Below are positions 48,083-59,700 of a stretch of DNA of 64,000 nt, in pieces. The translations under genes were made by a program, and so were the position numbers. Below the pieces are notes generated by a model that saw only the letters and a list, made by a program, of their open reading frames with translations, searched no databases and was not told the DNA's origin. The stretch comes from Closterium sp. Naga37s-1. Taxonomy: Eukaryota; Streptophyta; Zygnematophyceae; Desmidiales; Closteriaceae. Positions within the stretch are counted from its first letter, which is position 1; each line of letters begins with the position of its first letter. The stretch lies in assembly GCA_947471745.1 (NCBI GenBank), contig CANJKZ010000517.1, forward strand, positions 496,001 through 560,000. The letters run 5' to 3'.

Positions 48083-48427
48083 TGTCAGAGGTCCACTGGT
48101 GATCCCCGATTGATCCTAGGGAAGGGTTACAGGCACGTTGGCCTGGGGGGTTATGGGCGCACTGACCCGCTACTTAACAAGCCCTTTTATCCCAATGGTC
48201 TAGTGGTTGGGATTCTGACATGGTATCAGAGAGAAGGTCTCGGGTTCGAATCCCGGTGTATGCACTTCGGGCATCCCAGTGCGGGGGGGTGTCAGAGGTC
48301 CACTGGTGATCCCCGATTGATCCTAGGGAAGGGTTACAGGCACGTTGGCCTGGGGGGTTATGGGCGCACTGACCCGCTAATTAACAAGCCCTTTTATCCC
48401 AATGGTCTAGTGGTTGGGATTCTGACA
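48083..48427 (+). mobile_element. TRIM-type miniature LTR element, 345 bp, looks whole
   Basis: Two 138-bp LTRs (48083-48220 and 48290-48427, one difference seen) flank a 69-bp interior. The interior starts with the primer site TGGTATCAGAG and ends in a G-rich tract (GTGCGGGGGGG). CTGCC lies on both sides (48078-48082 and 48428-48432), a 5-bp target duplication. LTR ends are TGTCAGA...TCTGACA. There is no coding capacity, so it must borrow enzymes; its ends resemble those of E4. It is inserted in the GC-rich leader of E4. Near-identical LTRs suggest a recent insertion. Confidence 0.9.
48196..48253 (+). promoter_or_regulatory. Putative Pol III type-2 promoter / tRNA-like structure across the TRIM LTR-primer site junction
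   Basis: Box A TGGTCTAGTGG (48196-48206) lies in the first LTR and box B GGTTCGAATCC (48243-48253) in the interior, 36 bp apart. Between them TCTGA-CATGGTA-TCAGA forms a 5-bp stem with a 7-nt loop, like an anticodon arm. TCGGG-TTCGAAT-CCCGG forms a T-arm, and the D-arm pairs like that of tRNA-Glu. There is no acceptor stem, and the base before the 'anticodon' is not T, so it is not a tRNA gene. A TTTT at 48392-48395 in the second LTR could end the transcript. Confidence 0.6.
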
Positions 48428-48495
48428 CTGCCCCCCGTCGCGCCGCCCCTGTAGCCCGCATGCCGCCCCTGCAGCTCGCGCGTCGCCCCTGCAGC

Positions 48496-48905
48496 CCAGC
48501 GCGCCAGCGCGCCCCGCTGCCCAGCGCGCCAGCGCGCCCCGCTGCCCAGCGCGCCAGCGCGCCCCGCTGCCCAGCGCGCCAGCGCGCCCCGCTGCCCAGC
48601 GCGCCAGCGCGCCCCGCTGCCCAGCGCGCCAGCGCGCCCCGCTGCCCAGCGCGCCAGCGCGCCCTGCTGCCCATCGCGCTAGCGCGCCCTGCTGCCAGAC
48701 GCACCAGCACGCCCCGCTGCCCACCGCGCCAGCGCGCCCCGCTGCCCACCGCACCAGCGCGCCCCGCTGCCCAACGCCCCAGCGCACCCCGCTGCCCAGT
48801 GCGCCAGCGCGCCCCGCTGCCTAGAGCGCCCCGCTGCCCAGAGCGCCAGCGCGCCCTGCTGCCCAGCGCCCAGCGTGCCCTGCTGCCCAGCGCCCAGCGC
48901 GCCCT
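48496..48905. repeat. 25-bp GC-rich tandem array in the E4 leader
   Basis: About 16 copies of CCAGCGCGCCAGCGCGCCCC plus GCTGC. The first copies are exact and the later ones drift. The array is open in several frames by composition only. Confidence 0.9.
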
Positions 48906-51900
48906 CCTAAACCCTGGGAGTGGTGGCAGCGGCCGTGGTGGCGGTCTCAGTGGAGCTGTTCGGTGGGGAGTTTCTGGCGGTGGCCAGATGCAGCTCCAGT
49001 GACGTCCGCGCGAGTCCCTCACGCCCCAGCAGCTTCGTGAGTGGTACGCTAGTTGGAGTAGTGGCGACGGCCGTAGTGGCAGTCGCCGTGGAGCTGTTCA
49101 GTGGGGAGTTTCTGGCGGTGGCCAGATGCAGCTGCAGCGGCGTCCGCGCGAGACCCTTACGCCCCAGCAGCTTCGTGAGTGGTACGCTCAGAGTGGGGGG
49201 TCTCGGAGTACTGCTCACTGCTCGTACATCATTCGCACAGGTGATCGGGCTGGTCAGACTTGCGGGACACATGGTCACACACAGTCCCGCTGCTTCGCCT
49301 GTCTGAGCGACGCCTAGCGTGCAGAGTTTGGAGACGCGGCTGAGCTCCCCCGCTGGCTGGAGCTGCATAGGCAGAGGGTGTATACCTTTGGTCTTGACTA
49401 TGATGCTATCCTCACCGCCATGTATGCATTGACTGTTAGTGCTGAGGGTGACTGTTACCTGTGTGTGCCGCCCAACCCAGGTATAGAGGCTGCTGCTCTA
49501 GGTGCTAGTGAGTCTTCTCTCTCTGGTACTGCACCTGCTGCGGCCTTGCACACCTTCACGCTTGACTCAGGTGCTTCCTGCTGTTTCTTTTGCGACAGTA
49601 CCACAGTCACACCACTCCCTGCACCTGTTGTAGTCTCTTTGGCTGACCCCTCTGGGGGCCCAGTTCTTGCACGTTCCTCCACTGTTCTCCCGTGTCCGGC
49701 AGTTCGGTCTGGCTCACTATCAGGTCTTCACCTCCCCTCGTTCTCTATGAACTTGGTGAGCAACGCTGTCCTTTAGGATGAATGGGTTGATACCTTCACC
49801 CCTGGAGGACAGCGTGTGGCGATCTGTACGTGCTCCCGGACTGGCCGTCACCTGGCCACGTTCACCCGTCGGCCTGGGTCGAGTCTGTATACACTAACAA
49901 CTAAGCCTACTCAGGTAGCTGCGTCTGCGTCAGGTCAACTAGCGGCCCCCTGCTCGTGTCGCGCCCTGTTGCACCGGACGCTCCTTTGGCACCACCGCCT
50001 TGGTCACCCCTCCGTGCAACACCTCCGTGGCATGCACTCCCGTCTCCTTGTCTCTGGTCTTTCCAGGTCTCTGCCTCCCCTCCCACCCTCGCCTGCCCCT
50101 CCCTGCCTTCCCTGTGTCGAGGGGCAGCAGCGCGCCGGTCCTCTCCCCTCCTCGTTTCCCACGACGACTACTCCCCTGCAGACTCTCCACATAGACGTGT
50201 GAGGCCCAGCCCGCGTCCGTGGACAGGGCAGGGAGCGCTACTTTCTGCTGGTTGTTGAAGAATACTTGCGTTACACCACGGTCTTCCCCTTGCGCAGCAA
50301 GGGGGAGGTACCTGATGTTTTGATCCCCTGGATTTGCGCTGTCTGTCTCCAGCTCTGCGAGCGGTTCGACACGGACCTTCCGGTCCTGCGTCTGCACTCT
50401 GACAGAGGTGGTGAGTTTTCCTCCGACCTCTTGCGTGACTTTTGTCGTGGGGAGGGCATTCTCCAGTCGTTCACGCTTCCGGCCTCTCCGCAGCAGACTG
50501 GGATTGCTGAGCGCCGCATTGGCTTAGTCATGGAGGTCGCTCGTACCTCCATGATCCATGTGGCTGCCCCCCACATTCTGTGGCCGTTTGCGGTCCGGTA
50601 CGCTGCGCATCAGCTCAACCTCTGGCCCAGTGTCTCCTTGCTGGAGACCTCGCAACACTGCGTTGGACGAGGAAGGTTGGCGATGTGTCGGTGTTCCGGG
50701 TGTAGGGCTCTCGTGCCTTTGTCCGCGATACGTGCGCGGACAAGCTCTCCTCCCGTGCCATTCCCTGCATCTTTTTTGGCTTTCCCCCTGACGCGCCTGG
50801 CTGGCAGTTTTACCACCTCACCTCGCGCCGTATCCTGCCCTCTCAGGACGTCACGTTTGACGAGTCGGTTCCGTTTTACAGTCTCTTCCCCTATCGCACT
50901 GCCCCTCTCCCCCCCCCCGCCGCTCTTCCTCGCACCAGGTCCTCCTCCGGTAGACCCCCTCCCCCCTCAGGGTTGTGCTCCCTCAGGTGTGTCTCAGGTA
51001 GACCCTGTCGAGCCTATCAAGGTAGCTGTCGACTCTGGTGCTTCTAGGGGTGCTGCGTCTGTGGGTGCTGAGCCTGAGCGTGTGGAGCCGGGGGGTGCTG
51101 AGCCTGAGCGTGCGGAGCCTGGGGGTGCTGAGCCTGGGGTTGCTGAGTCTGAGAGTGCAGAGCCTGGGGGTGCTGAGCCTAAGCGTGCGGAGCCTGGGGG
51201 TGCTGAGCTTGGGGGTGCTGAGCCTGAGCGTGCGGAGCCTGGGGGTGCTGAGCTTGTGGGTGCTGAGCCTGAGCGTGCTGCGCCTGGAGGTACTTTGTCT
51301 ACTGGAGGTTTGCTGGGTGCCTCGTCACGGCGGGAGACTCTCTCTCCACTGCAGCTGTGCGAGTGGTTTGCTCGGCGGTGGAGCCTTCGGAGTGACGCTG
51401 CTAGAGCTGGGGGGCCTGCCGCTGGAGACCCTGGAGCTGGAGGCGCTGGAACTGGAGGTAGCGGAGGTGCTGGAGCTGCTGGTCCTGGAGGTGCTGGAGG
51501 TACTGGAGGTTCTCCGGATGCCTCGTCCCGGCGTGAGCCTCTCTCTCCACCGGAGCTGCGCGAGTGGTTTGCTCGGCGTTGGAGTCTTCAGAGTGGCGCT
51601 GCTGGAGCTGGGGGGCCTTCCGCTGGAGGCCCTGGAGCTGTAGGCCCTGGAGCTGCTGGTCCTGGAGGTGCAGGAGGTACTGGAGCCGCTGGTCTCGGAG
51701 GTGCTCGTACTGGAAGTACTGGAGCTGCTGGACCTGGTGGTGCTGCAGGTGCTGGAGCTGCTGGAGCTGGAGCTGCTGGAGGCACTGGAGCTGGAGCTGC
51801 TGGAGGTGCTGGAGCCGCTGGTCCCGAAGGTGCTCGTACTGGAGGTACTGGAGCTGCTGGAGCTGGAGGTGCTGCAGGCGTTGGAGCTGGAGGAGCTGGA

Positions 51901-54681
51901 GCTGCAGCTGCTGGAGGTACTGGAGCTGCTGGTCCCGGAGGTGCTCGTACTGGAGGTACTAGAGCTGCTAGAGCTGGAGGTGCTGCAGGCATTGGAGCTG
52001 GAGGAGTTGGAGCTGGAGCTGCTGGAGGTACTGGAGCTGCTGGAGCTGGAGGTGATGCAGGCGTTGGAGCCGGAGGCACTGGAGCTGGAGCTGGTGGTGC
52101 TGCTGGAGTTGGAGCTGGAGACCCTGGAGCTGGAGGTGCTGGCCCTGGGGATGCTGGTGCTGTCGGTGCTGGTTCTGGAGGCACTGTGCGGCCGCGACCG
52201 TACTTCATTCCACTGCTTCAGCAGGTTCTTGGTCTCCCGCCTTCTACTGGCCTTACTCCTCCCTTACTGTGTCCGCCGCCTGACCGGACACAGCCGCAGT
52301 TACAGCAAGCCTCCCCACTGCCTGCTGCTTCTCCTTATACTGAGCAGACCGGAGGTCTTACAGAGCGTCGTGAGCCTACGTCTCGTCCTGCGTCGTTGTT
52401 CGTGCTGTTCGCACTGGTCGTCGTGTTCCACGTCAGCGTCCTCCTCCTGTCCCCGGCATGCACCAGATGACACTTCGTCCTTCCTGTGTTCCACAGCGTA
52501 TCCCTCTGCCGTCTCCTCCTGCATCCTCTCTTCCTGACGTTGCTGACACGCCGTCAGACCTTGCTCGTGCTGCCAGTCCTACTGTCACACGTCTTCTAGC
52601 CACTGTTATCACTGACCCTTCGTTTGAGTCCACTGCTGCGTTGGCCCTAGTTGCTAAGCTTGATGACTTTGCTGCCGCTTGTCGCCTTGACTACGCCGCT
52701 AGTCTTGTTGCTGAGTCTGAGTCTGTCTGTCCTCCGTCCGTTGGGGGTGAGTGTGCTCTTGGCACGGACGTCCTTGAGGACAGGCAGGAGGACTTTGAGT
52801 GTTTTGCAGCTACTGTACCTCATCTCGTTTCCATGCTGATTACACCTGAGGGAGACCCAGATGCACCAGACATCCCGACCCCGCGCTCTTACGCAGAGGC
52901 GATTGAGGGTCCCTACTCCTCTCAGTGGCAGACAGCCATGGACGTAGAGATGGCATCCTGGAAGTCTACAGGCACCTACGTCGACGAGGTTTCCCCACCT
53001 GGGGCGAATATCGTCAGTGGCATGTGGATTTTCAGGGTGAAGCGGCCGCCGAGTTCTCCGCCTGTCTTCAAGGCGCGTTACGTTGCATGAGGCTTCGGTC
53101 AGCGACAGGGAGTTGACTTCTTCCAGACCTTCTCCCCTACCCCGAAGATGACCATTCTTTGGGTACTGTTGCACGTCGCCGCTTAGCGTGACTACGAGCT
53201 TTACTCTCTTGACTTCAGCACATCTTTCTTACAGGGCAGCCTGCACTAGGAGATCTGGCTGCGCCGCCCACCTGGCTTCACTGGGTCGTTTCCTGCAGGT
53301 ACCCAGTGGAGCCTCCGGCGGCCAGTCTACGGTCTCCGCCAGGTGCCTCGCGAGTGGCACGACACACTGGGGACGACTCTTGCGGCTCTTGGGTTTGCTC
53401 CTTCGACTGCTGACCCGTCGCTGTTTCTACGCACCGACACTTTGATGCCGCCGATCTACATCCTCGTGTACGTCGACGACTTGGTCTTCGCCACTACTGA
53501 CAATGAGGGACTAGCCCTAGTGAAGTCGGAGCTGCAGAAGATATACACGTGCACAGACCTGGGTGAGCTGCGCAGCTATCTTGGCTTGCAGATCACCCGG
53601 GACAGAGCACGGCGCACCATTACCTTGACTCAGTCACACATGGTGCAGCAGGTCCTTCAGCGCTTCGACTTCCAATACTCCTTGCCACAGTCCACTCCTC
53701 TGCCTACCGGTCACTCGCTCTCAGCTCCACCTTCGGACGAGTCCGTAGAGCCGAGTGGCCCGTATCCAGAGCTTGTGGGCTGCCTGATGTACCTGATGAC
53801 CTGCACTCGACCTGACCTTGCTTACCCTCTTAGCATCCTGGCACGCTATGTTGCGCCCGGGAGACACCTACCAGAGCACTGGAAGGCCGCTAAGAGGGTG
53901 TTGCGCTACTTGTGCAGTACGTCGGGCATGGGGCTCGTGCTTAGAGGACGGGGTCCAGTTATCCTCACTGGACACGCAGACGCCTCTTGGGGTGACGACT
54001 TGGCTACGCAGCGGTCGTCACAGGGTTACACCTTCAGCCTTGGCTCCGGCTGTGTTTCTTGGCGGTCTACCCGCTCGCCTTCTGTTCTCAGTTCCAGTTG
54101 TGAGGCTGAGATCTACGCAGGGGCCATGGCTGCACAGGAGTTACGCTGGCTCACCTACCTGCTGACCGACTTGGGAGAGCCGCCTTGTTCTCCTCCAGTT
54201 CTGTACGTCGACAACAAGGCCATGATTGCCTTGTGTCAGGAGCACAGACTGGAGCACAGGATGAAGCACATCGCTCTGCGCTACTTTCTTGCTTGTGAGC
54301 TGCAGCAGCGTGGTAAGGTTAGTCTTGTTTATGTGGCCTCTCGGGCCAACACTGCTGATATCTTCACCAAGGCACTTAAGCCTTGTGATTATCAACGTTT
54401 CTGTACTGTTCCAGGCCTTGTGCCTACTTGGCCTCACTTGCTCACTTCTTGACTTTGCTTGTACTGTGGCCTATATACTTATACTTGCATACTTACACTT
54501 GCTAGGTTTTGATCACTGTACTGCTTGTTCTGCATTATATGACTCTGCATGTGAACTGGTTTTGTGACCATTTGCTTGTGCTCAGAGTGTGTGGTGACTT
54601 CGTGATCCACCCTGAGCTTGCTTTGCTTTTTTTGACTGGTCTTGTGACCTCTTGTTCTCCCCCACTTTGCCTATAGGGGTG

Positions 54682-54803
54682 TGTCAAACTTATATGTTGT
54701 GTAGGCTACAGTGGGATAGCCCATATGGGGTACAACCCAATCAGGGTTAGTACTTGTACCCATCTTGCTGCTAGTCTATTCATCCTCGCTTGGTATTCTG
54801 ACA
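54682..54803 (+). repeat. 3' LTR of E4
   Basis: 122 bp starting TGTCAAACTT after the purine tract CTATAGGGGTG and ending ATTCTGACA, followed by the GTTAT duplication. Confidence 0.93.
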
Positions 54804-54949
54804 GTTATATGACAATCTAATCCTAAATATTACATATTGAACCTCCTTTTCAAGTTCATTTTGATTCATTAGCTTTTCTACACATTATGACGCACAGCAC
54901 TAAATCTGGCTGTCTCGTTAGAAAATAAAGTTGGAAGAATGTATTGTTA

Positions 54950-55393
54950 GAAGATGTTACAATCCCAAATGGGACTTAGCGAAGGATCGCTCAGGGTTGA
55001 TCGCAGAGTACTGTTGCAGTGGAAGTAGTCACCTCAGGTCAGAGTAAATGCAAATGGCTGAGATTGATAATAGCATGCATACATCGAGTTTATATAGGAA
55101 ACACAAAGGAATACGAAACGACCTAGACTAGCCATGTAGTCTAAGGGGCATTCCCTTATTACAGCGAAGTTCAAACCGTGCGGCACGGGAACCCGTTTCA
55201 AACCTGTTCTCGCTCTTTTCACTTCAATATTTTTGCCTGCATCGGTCTTGGTCAGACGGTTACCAGCGTCGCTTCGACTCTTCTGACTCCTCGACTTCGT
55301 ACTCGGTAGAGTCAGCTCCTGCAGCATACAGAATGCTTTCTCATAAAGTTTCATATCGTAACAAAAAAAACCAATGTGCCTTGCGGCCAAGGT
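54950..55393 (-). mobile_element. LTR-like insertion in palindrome arm 2, related to E2 LTRs
   Basis: The insert is absent from arm 1, whose sequence runs straight through this point. It has TGTTAC at 54955 and GTAACA ending at 55363, and shares ACCTCAGGTCAGA and CATTCCCTTATTA contexts with the LTRs of E2. About 30 further bases follow before arm homology resumes. It is probably a solo LTR or a short remnant. No clear target duplication was found. Confidence 0.5.
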
Positions 55394-56108
55394 AGTTTCC
55401 GAGTTGTGAAGAGAAAAAACGAGATCAGTTGACAAAAAAAAAAAGGTCAAAACAATCTATGGCAATTGTTCTTCCATTCGAACATGCCGAAGGCTCTGAG
55501 CTTAGGAGGAAAACAACCGTCACTCCTCATCTAATGCTGCAAATTTTCTTCCTCCGAGCTTTCGGTTGCAAGCAAGGGCACGTGTAGAGAATAGACTTCA
55601 ACATGGTATCCTTGTTTTGACAAGAAGAATGCCAGTGCTTCTCACCATACTATATAAGTATCATTCATCCCTTCTCTAAAAAAACAGGACTTGTAAAATA
55701 TCAGCCTGCCCACTTCAGATGGAAGGGGTAACGTAAGGAAAAAACCAGAGTATTTGATAGAGTGGTTCTAACTGCTCTTGGGTTTGGACAGTTCCTAATA
55801 TGCTAAAGTAACGTCCTTCCAGCTTTCCCCCACGCCGTCCGAGGCGGAAGATTTGCGCTGATCCATCATTCCTCTTCCCCCCACCCCAACCAGCACTGTC
55901 CCCGCCCCATATCGGTTCCCATTTTCTAAGCCAAGTTCTTCTACCTCCTGCCAAACATATCATCGCCAGTGATTTCGTTTGGACCACTTGTAGCAAGAGA
56001 AGGTGCGACTGTGGGTGGTAGCCAATCCTCATGTAGGGTGGGGTGAGAGATGACGCGGATCAGAATCCTGCTGGGCGAGAGGGGGCCCCTGCATCAGCGC
56101 CGCTGATT

Positions 56109-56712
56109 TGTCAGCTGAGTACCGTAGCTCAGTTGAGTCAACTTCAAAACTCGGATGATGCCATCTCAATCTTACAAGCTCCTCGATTTTCCGCTGCTTT
56201 TCGAACTAACTACTAGCAGCAGGCCGCTTCGCGCCACAGATGCCGCAGCCCAAGTCAGCGACGGAGCGAGCATGGCTTGCTCCCTTCGCGCTTTGGCTTG
56301 CGGCCTTCGCCACCTCGTGCCGCTGTGCGGAACTGCTCCTCGACTCCCAAGGTCCGCATCAAACGCAGCGCTCGTTTTGGGCACGCGCCCCAGCGGGCCG
56401 AAAGCCGCGCTCGCTCCCTCGCGCGGACTTCAATTGTTTGCATCTGCTGCGAATGAGACTGGTAGCACGTTTCATCATGATTCTCAGGTTAGGGTGTGTC
56501 GATGACATGATACCGCCGTTGCCTTGGAGCCAACGCATAGAATATGGCTTACTTGCTTAGTAGGTGAAACTGTTGTAGATGGTACCGCGCTCATCATCCC
56601 TCGCGCACTGCTGCCGACGGGTTAAGCGGTGACGTGACACCGCCGGTGCCGCGATTGCAAAAGGAGATGAATATGATAAACGAATCGCAGGTTGTACCCA
56701 TAGGACACCACA
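56109..56712 (+). promoter_or_regulatory. Upstream region of gene B (mirror of the gene A upstream region)
   Basis: This is the mirror of 33697-34300. The only difference noticed in the near-identical tract (near 56323) lies here. Both genes would therefore start from nearly the same promoter and leader, pointing away from each other and separated by about 22 kb of mobile elements. Confidence 0.35.
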
Positions 56713-59700
56713 ATGGCGCCTTTTCTCGCTTGTGCGTTCTCTCCTCTGCTCCCCTCGCCTCTCCAACTGGCAGCGGCGGTTCTCATCGGCTTGCAGAAGT
56801 CATGGGGAGTGACGATCGAGGGGTGGACGAAAGGAGCGGACTGTAACGTGTTGAGCCTCAGCACCCGCATTGGATGTGACGGCAGAGGCATGATTTCCAT
56901 GCTGTGAGTGCACCCGTCGTGCAGCTTGGAATGGGAGCAGGCTGGTGCCTGCTGAAACGGTGCAATGTGTGCGGGAGTTGCATGTACTACATGTAACCCT
57001 AGTAGGGGTAACCTCAGATGTTCCCAGCGATCATTCCAGCGGGATGCGCAGCTGCGACCCGTGTCGTCCGCATGACGTTGCCTTTCTCACCTTGGAGTAC
57101 AAAGGCTGTCACACCATTGTCTGCATGCTCGCTCCACGCACGGCTTTGACCGCTGTCCTCAACCCACGTCCCTGACTCTCCCATCACAGAGATCTTTCTA
57201 GCCTCAACTTGACCGGCTCCATTCCCGAAAGCATCACCTCGCTCTCGTCTCTCTCGGACTTGTAAGAAGCTGCCACGGGATCAAGGTGCCATGACGCTTC
57301 AATCACGCTTTCGCATGAGTCCACCTCACACTTATCATGCCCCCGTTTCCTCCAGTGCCTTTCTCCTTCTCCCTAAGCCTGCTCTGAGCACTTAATTGCA
57401 GATGGACTTTGCCTATGGATTGGCTGTAAGCGGCTGTTTCCCATTTCGTTCCTCGCCTATGTGATGTGACCAACATTCTGGTCTAACTCCTCCTTGCATC
57501 CGCCACCGCTTTCTCAGACAAGTTAACTCGCCACTCTACTCCCTCTGTGAACAGAAGGTTGAGCACAAATGAGCTCTCTGGGTCCATTCCAGCTGTTATT
57601 GGAAAAATGCGCTCCTTGAAAAACGTGTAAGTCGTGTGGAGCAGGCTCCTTATGCCTCTCATTCACCCTGCCGAGCTGCCAATGTGTGCTTGAGTGACAG
57701 ACGGACAGGCTTCAATTGTGTTGTCAGACGCTGCATGCTGAACCAACTTGAACTGACCTCTGTCGAGGAACATGACAAAGAGCTTTCAAGCCCTTTGAAA
57801 CTCTTCAATGCATGCAGCACTTGGGGCATTCCACACCAAGGCGAGCATCCGGAAGTGCAGCCATGCATGCATTCTGTTGGTCTATCTACATGAAAGCTCC
57901 ATTCTCCGAGGATTGTTGCGGCATCCTCCAAGCGAGGCGAAATCTAACGGCCCGCGTTTTCTTCTTGCTGCAATCTCGAAACATACGCCACAGCTTGTTC
58001 TATTTCATTTTGTTTTTTCCTTCTTTATATCATGCTTCCCATCATGCTCGTCTCATCGCCCCCAGGTGTAGCTTATGTGTGCCTGCTCTCCCTCCTGGCT
58101 CTCGCACTGTTACCATCTCCATGCCTCCAACGCACCCGGTGCAGGAATATCTCCTATAACTCTTTGACCGGCTCCATTCCCGACAGCATCACCCTCCTCA
58201 CGGGACTAACGGCATTGTGAGAATCTTTTTTCACGGGACGGGTTGTGCTACTATGGCGCCTGAATCAAACTTGGCCGTGATACAAGGTTGAGTGTCAATG
58301 GACCCCAACCAGGGATCTGGGGAGCAACTTTCTTACTGGAAACCTTCCCAACAACCTGACTGCGCTCACTGCACTGAAGTTGTTGTAAGAAACTCCCTTG
58401 TATCGTTTTGCCATGGTGCTTGAATCACACGCGCCCATGATAAATTCTTGCGTGACACCATGTCTTTTAATGCAACACCTGTCACTCACTCACACTGCCA
58501 TTGTTTGTGTAAGGGGCTGGTTCTCATTTTCTTCCTCGCATATAGACCAACCTTTTGCATAAACTTCTTGCATCCACCGACACTTTTTTTCTTACAATCG
58601 CCCTATTCTCATCAGAGAAGAAAAATCGTCAAAGACGTAATATTGCCGCTCTCCTCCCTCTACCAACAGAGCCTTGAACAATAACGGGCTCAAAGGTTTT
58701 ATTCCTGATGGCTTTGGAAGCATGCAGTCCTTAAAAATAGTGTAAGTCATCTGAAACGGGCTGATGCCGATGCCTTCCATTCACCTTCCATTCAAGTGCT
58801 GGTCCCAGAACTCGGTTGGCCGGATTCAGTTGAGCTTTTTGAAGGCTCGCAGACCGACATATAAGGCTGGTCCGACGTGGCTCGCCTGTCCCTCTCTTGC
58901 TACGGAAGGGAATCGAGATGAAGTTTTAGGCTCAAAATGGAAACAGTTGGATGTAGGTCCAAGGGAACGTTTCGAAATCGAGTAACATCTTTGCTGTGCC
59001 GCCGGTTGGTGATTTTTTTCTAGTGGTTGGAATCTCTTGATAGCAAAGGTTGAAGTAAGCTTAAGTGGTGATTCTTGGCTGGTAGCTGTGTCGGATCCTA
59101 TAGAAGGCGTGAAGTAAAGTGGGCAGTTTATGCGGTCTTTTTTACGACCTCAAAATGTGCGTCAAATAGTGGTGAAATCGCCATGAAATAGTGATGTTTC
59201 CACCCTCCCCTACTCGCGTCCTCACCCACCCTGCGTGGTGAACCAAGAAATGGCGTGCGTGGTTTGGATCGTGTGCGTCACTGTCCATGCCCAACTGAGG
59301 CAGGAAAGTGACCCGGACCAGCCTGGCCCGACCCGACCATAAATGTAAGCTGGCCATATCCTGCGCCATGCCACGGGGCTGGCTATGGCCCGCCGCCCTG
59401 TGCCTTGCCGGGCCGGTTCGCGGCCCGGGCCATGATGCTCATGATGTCTCATGGATATGTTTTTTTGTAAGCCACAGATTTGCAGACCCGTGAAAATTTG
59501 GGTGCAAATGACCAGATCCGCACGGATTTGGTAACGAGCTGTGTGACTTGTGAGATTAGGTGGCAGAAGGTGGTAGCATTTGAGTTTCTAGGGTTTAGGT
59601 TCATGTGCTTTGTGACGTAATCACGCGGTTTTTTGTTTGTTTTATTCAGAGGGGCAGACCGGTCGCAAAGCAATCACGTAATTTTGCACGTATCACAATC

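Larger units (their letters stand above)
47442..54803 (+). mobile_element. Ty1/Copia LTR retrotransposon E4, both LTRs and GTTAT target duplication, broken
   Basis: The 122-bp LTRs at 47442-47563 and 54682-54803 differ at about 7 sites (about 6%). GTTAT flanks both sides (47437-47441 and 54804-54808). Parts are the leader with tandem repeats and TRIM sequences (47564-48905), gag end with zinc knuckle (about 48.9-49.3 kb), protease (about 49.5 kb), pre-integrase and integrase (about 49.9-50.8 kb), a long Gly/Ala/Glu-rich linker (about 51.0-52.2 kb), reverse transcriptase with YVDD (about 52.9-53.7 kb), RNase H (to about 54.45 kb) and a purine tract. Broken in several places, and somewhat older than E3 by LTR divergence. 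It inserted into arm 2 of the palindrome. Confidence 0.95.
47106..58291 (-). repeat. Large palindrome, arm 2 (carrying Copia E4 and an LTR-like insert)
   Basis: This is the mirror copy of arm 1. E4 interrupts it between 47441 and 54804, and an insert of about 440 bp lies at about 54950-55393. Removing these gives about 3.4 kb, matching arm 1. The outer edge is sharp: after ACAAGGTTGA (ending at 58291) the two sides share no further similarity. Confidence 0.93.

Noticed and set aside
47830-48113. Ala/Pro/Cys-rich frames over the GC arrays of the E4 leader (also 48381-49022)
   Set aside because: All are products of 36-bp and 25-bp tandem repeats that stay open in several frames; no coding evidence.
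48190-48260. A real tRNA gene
   Set aside because: D-, anticodon- and T-like arms are present, but there is no acceptor stem, the expected T before the anticodon is missing, and the sequence spans a TRIM LTR and its primer site.
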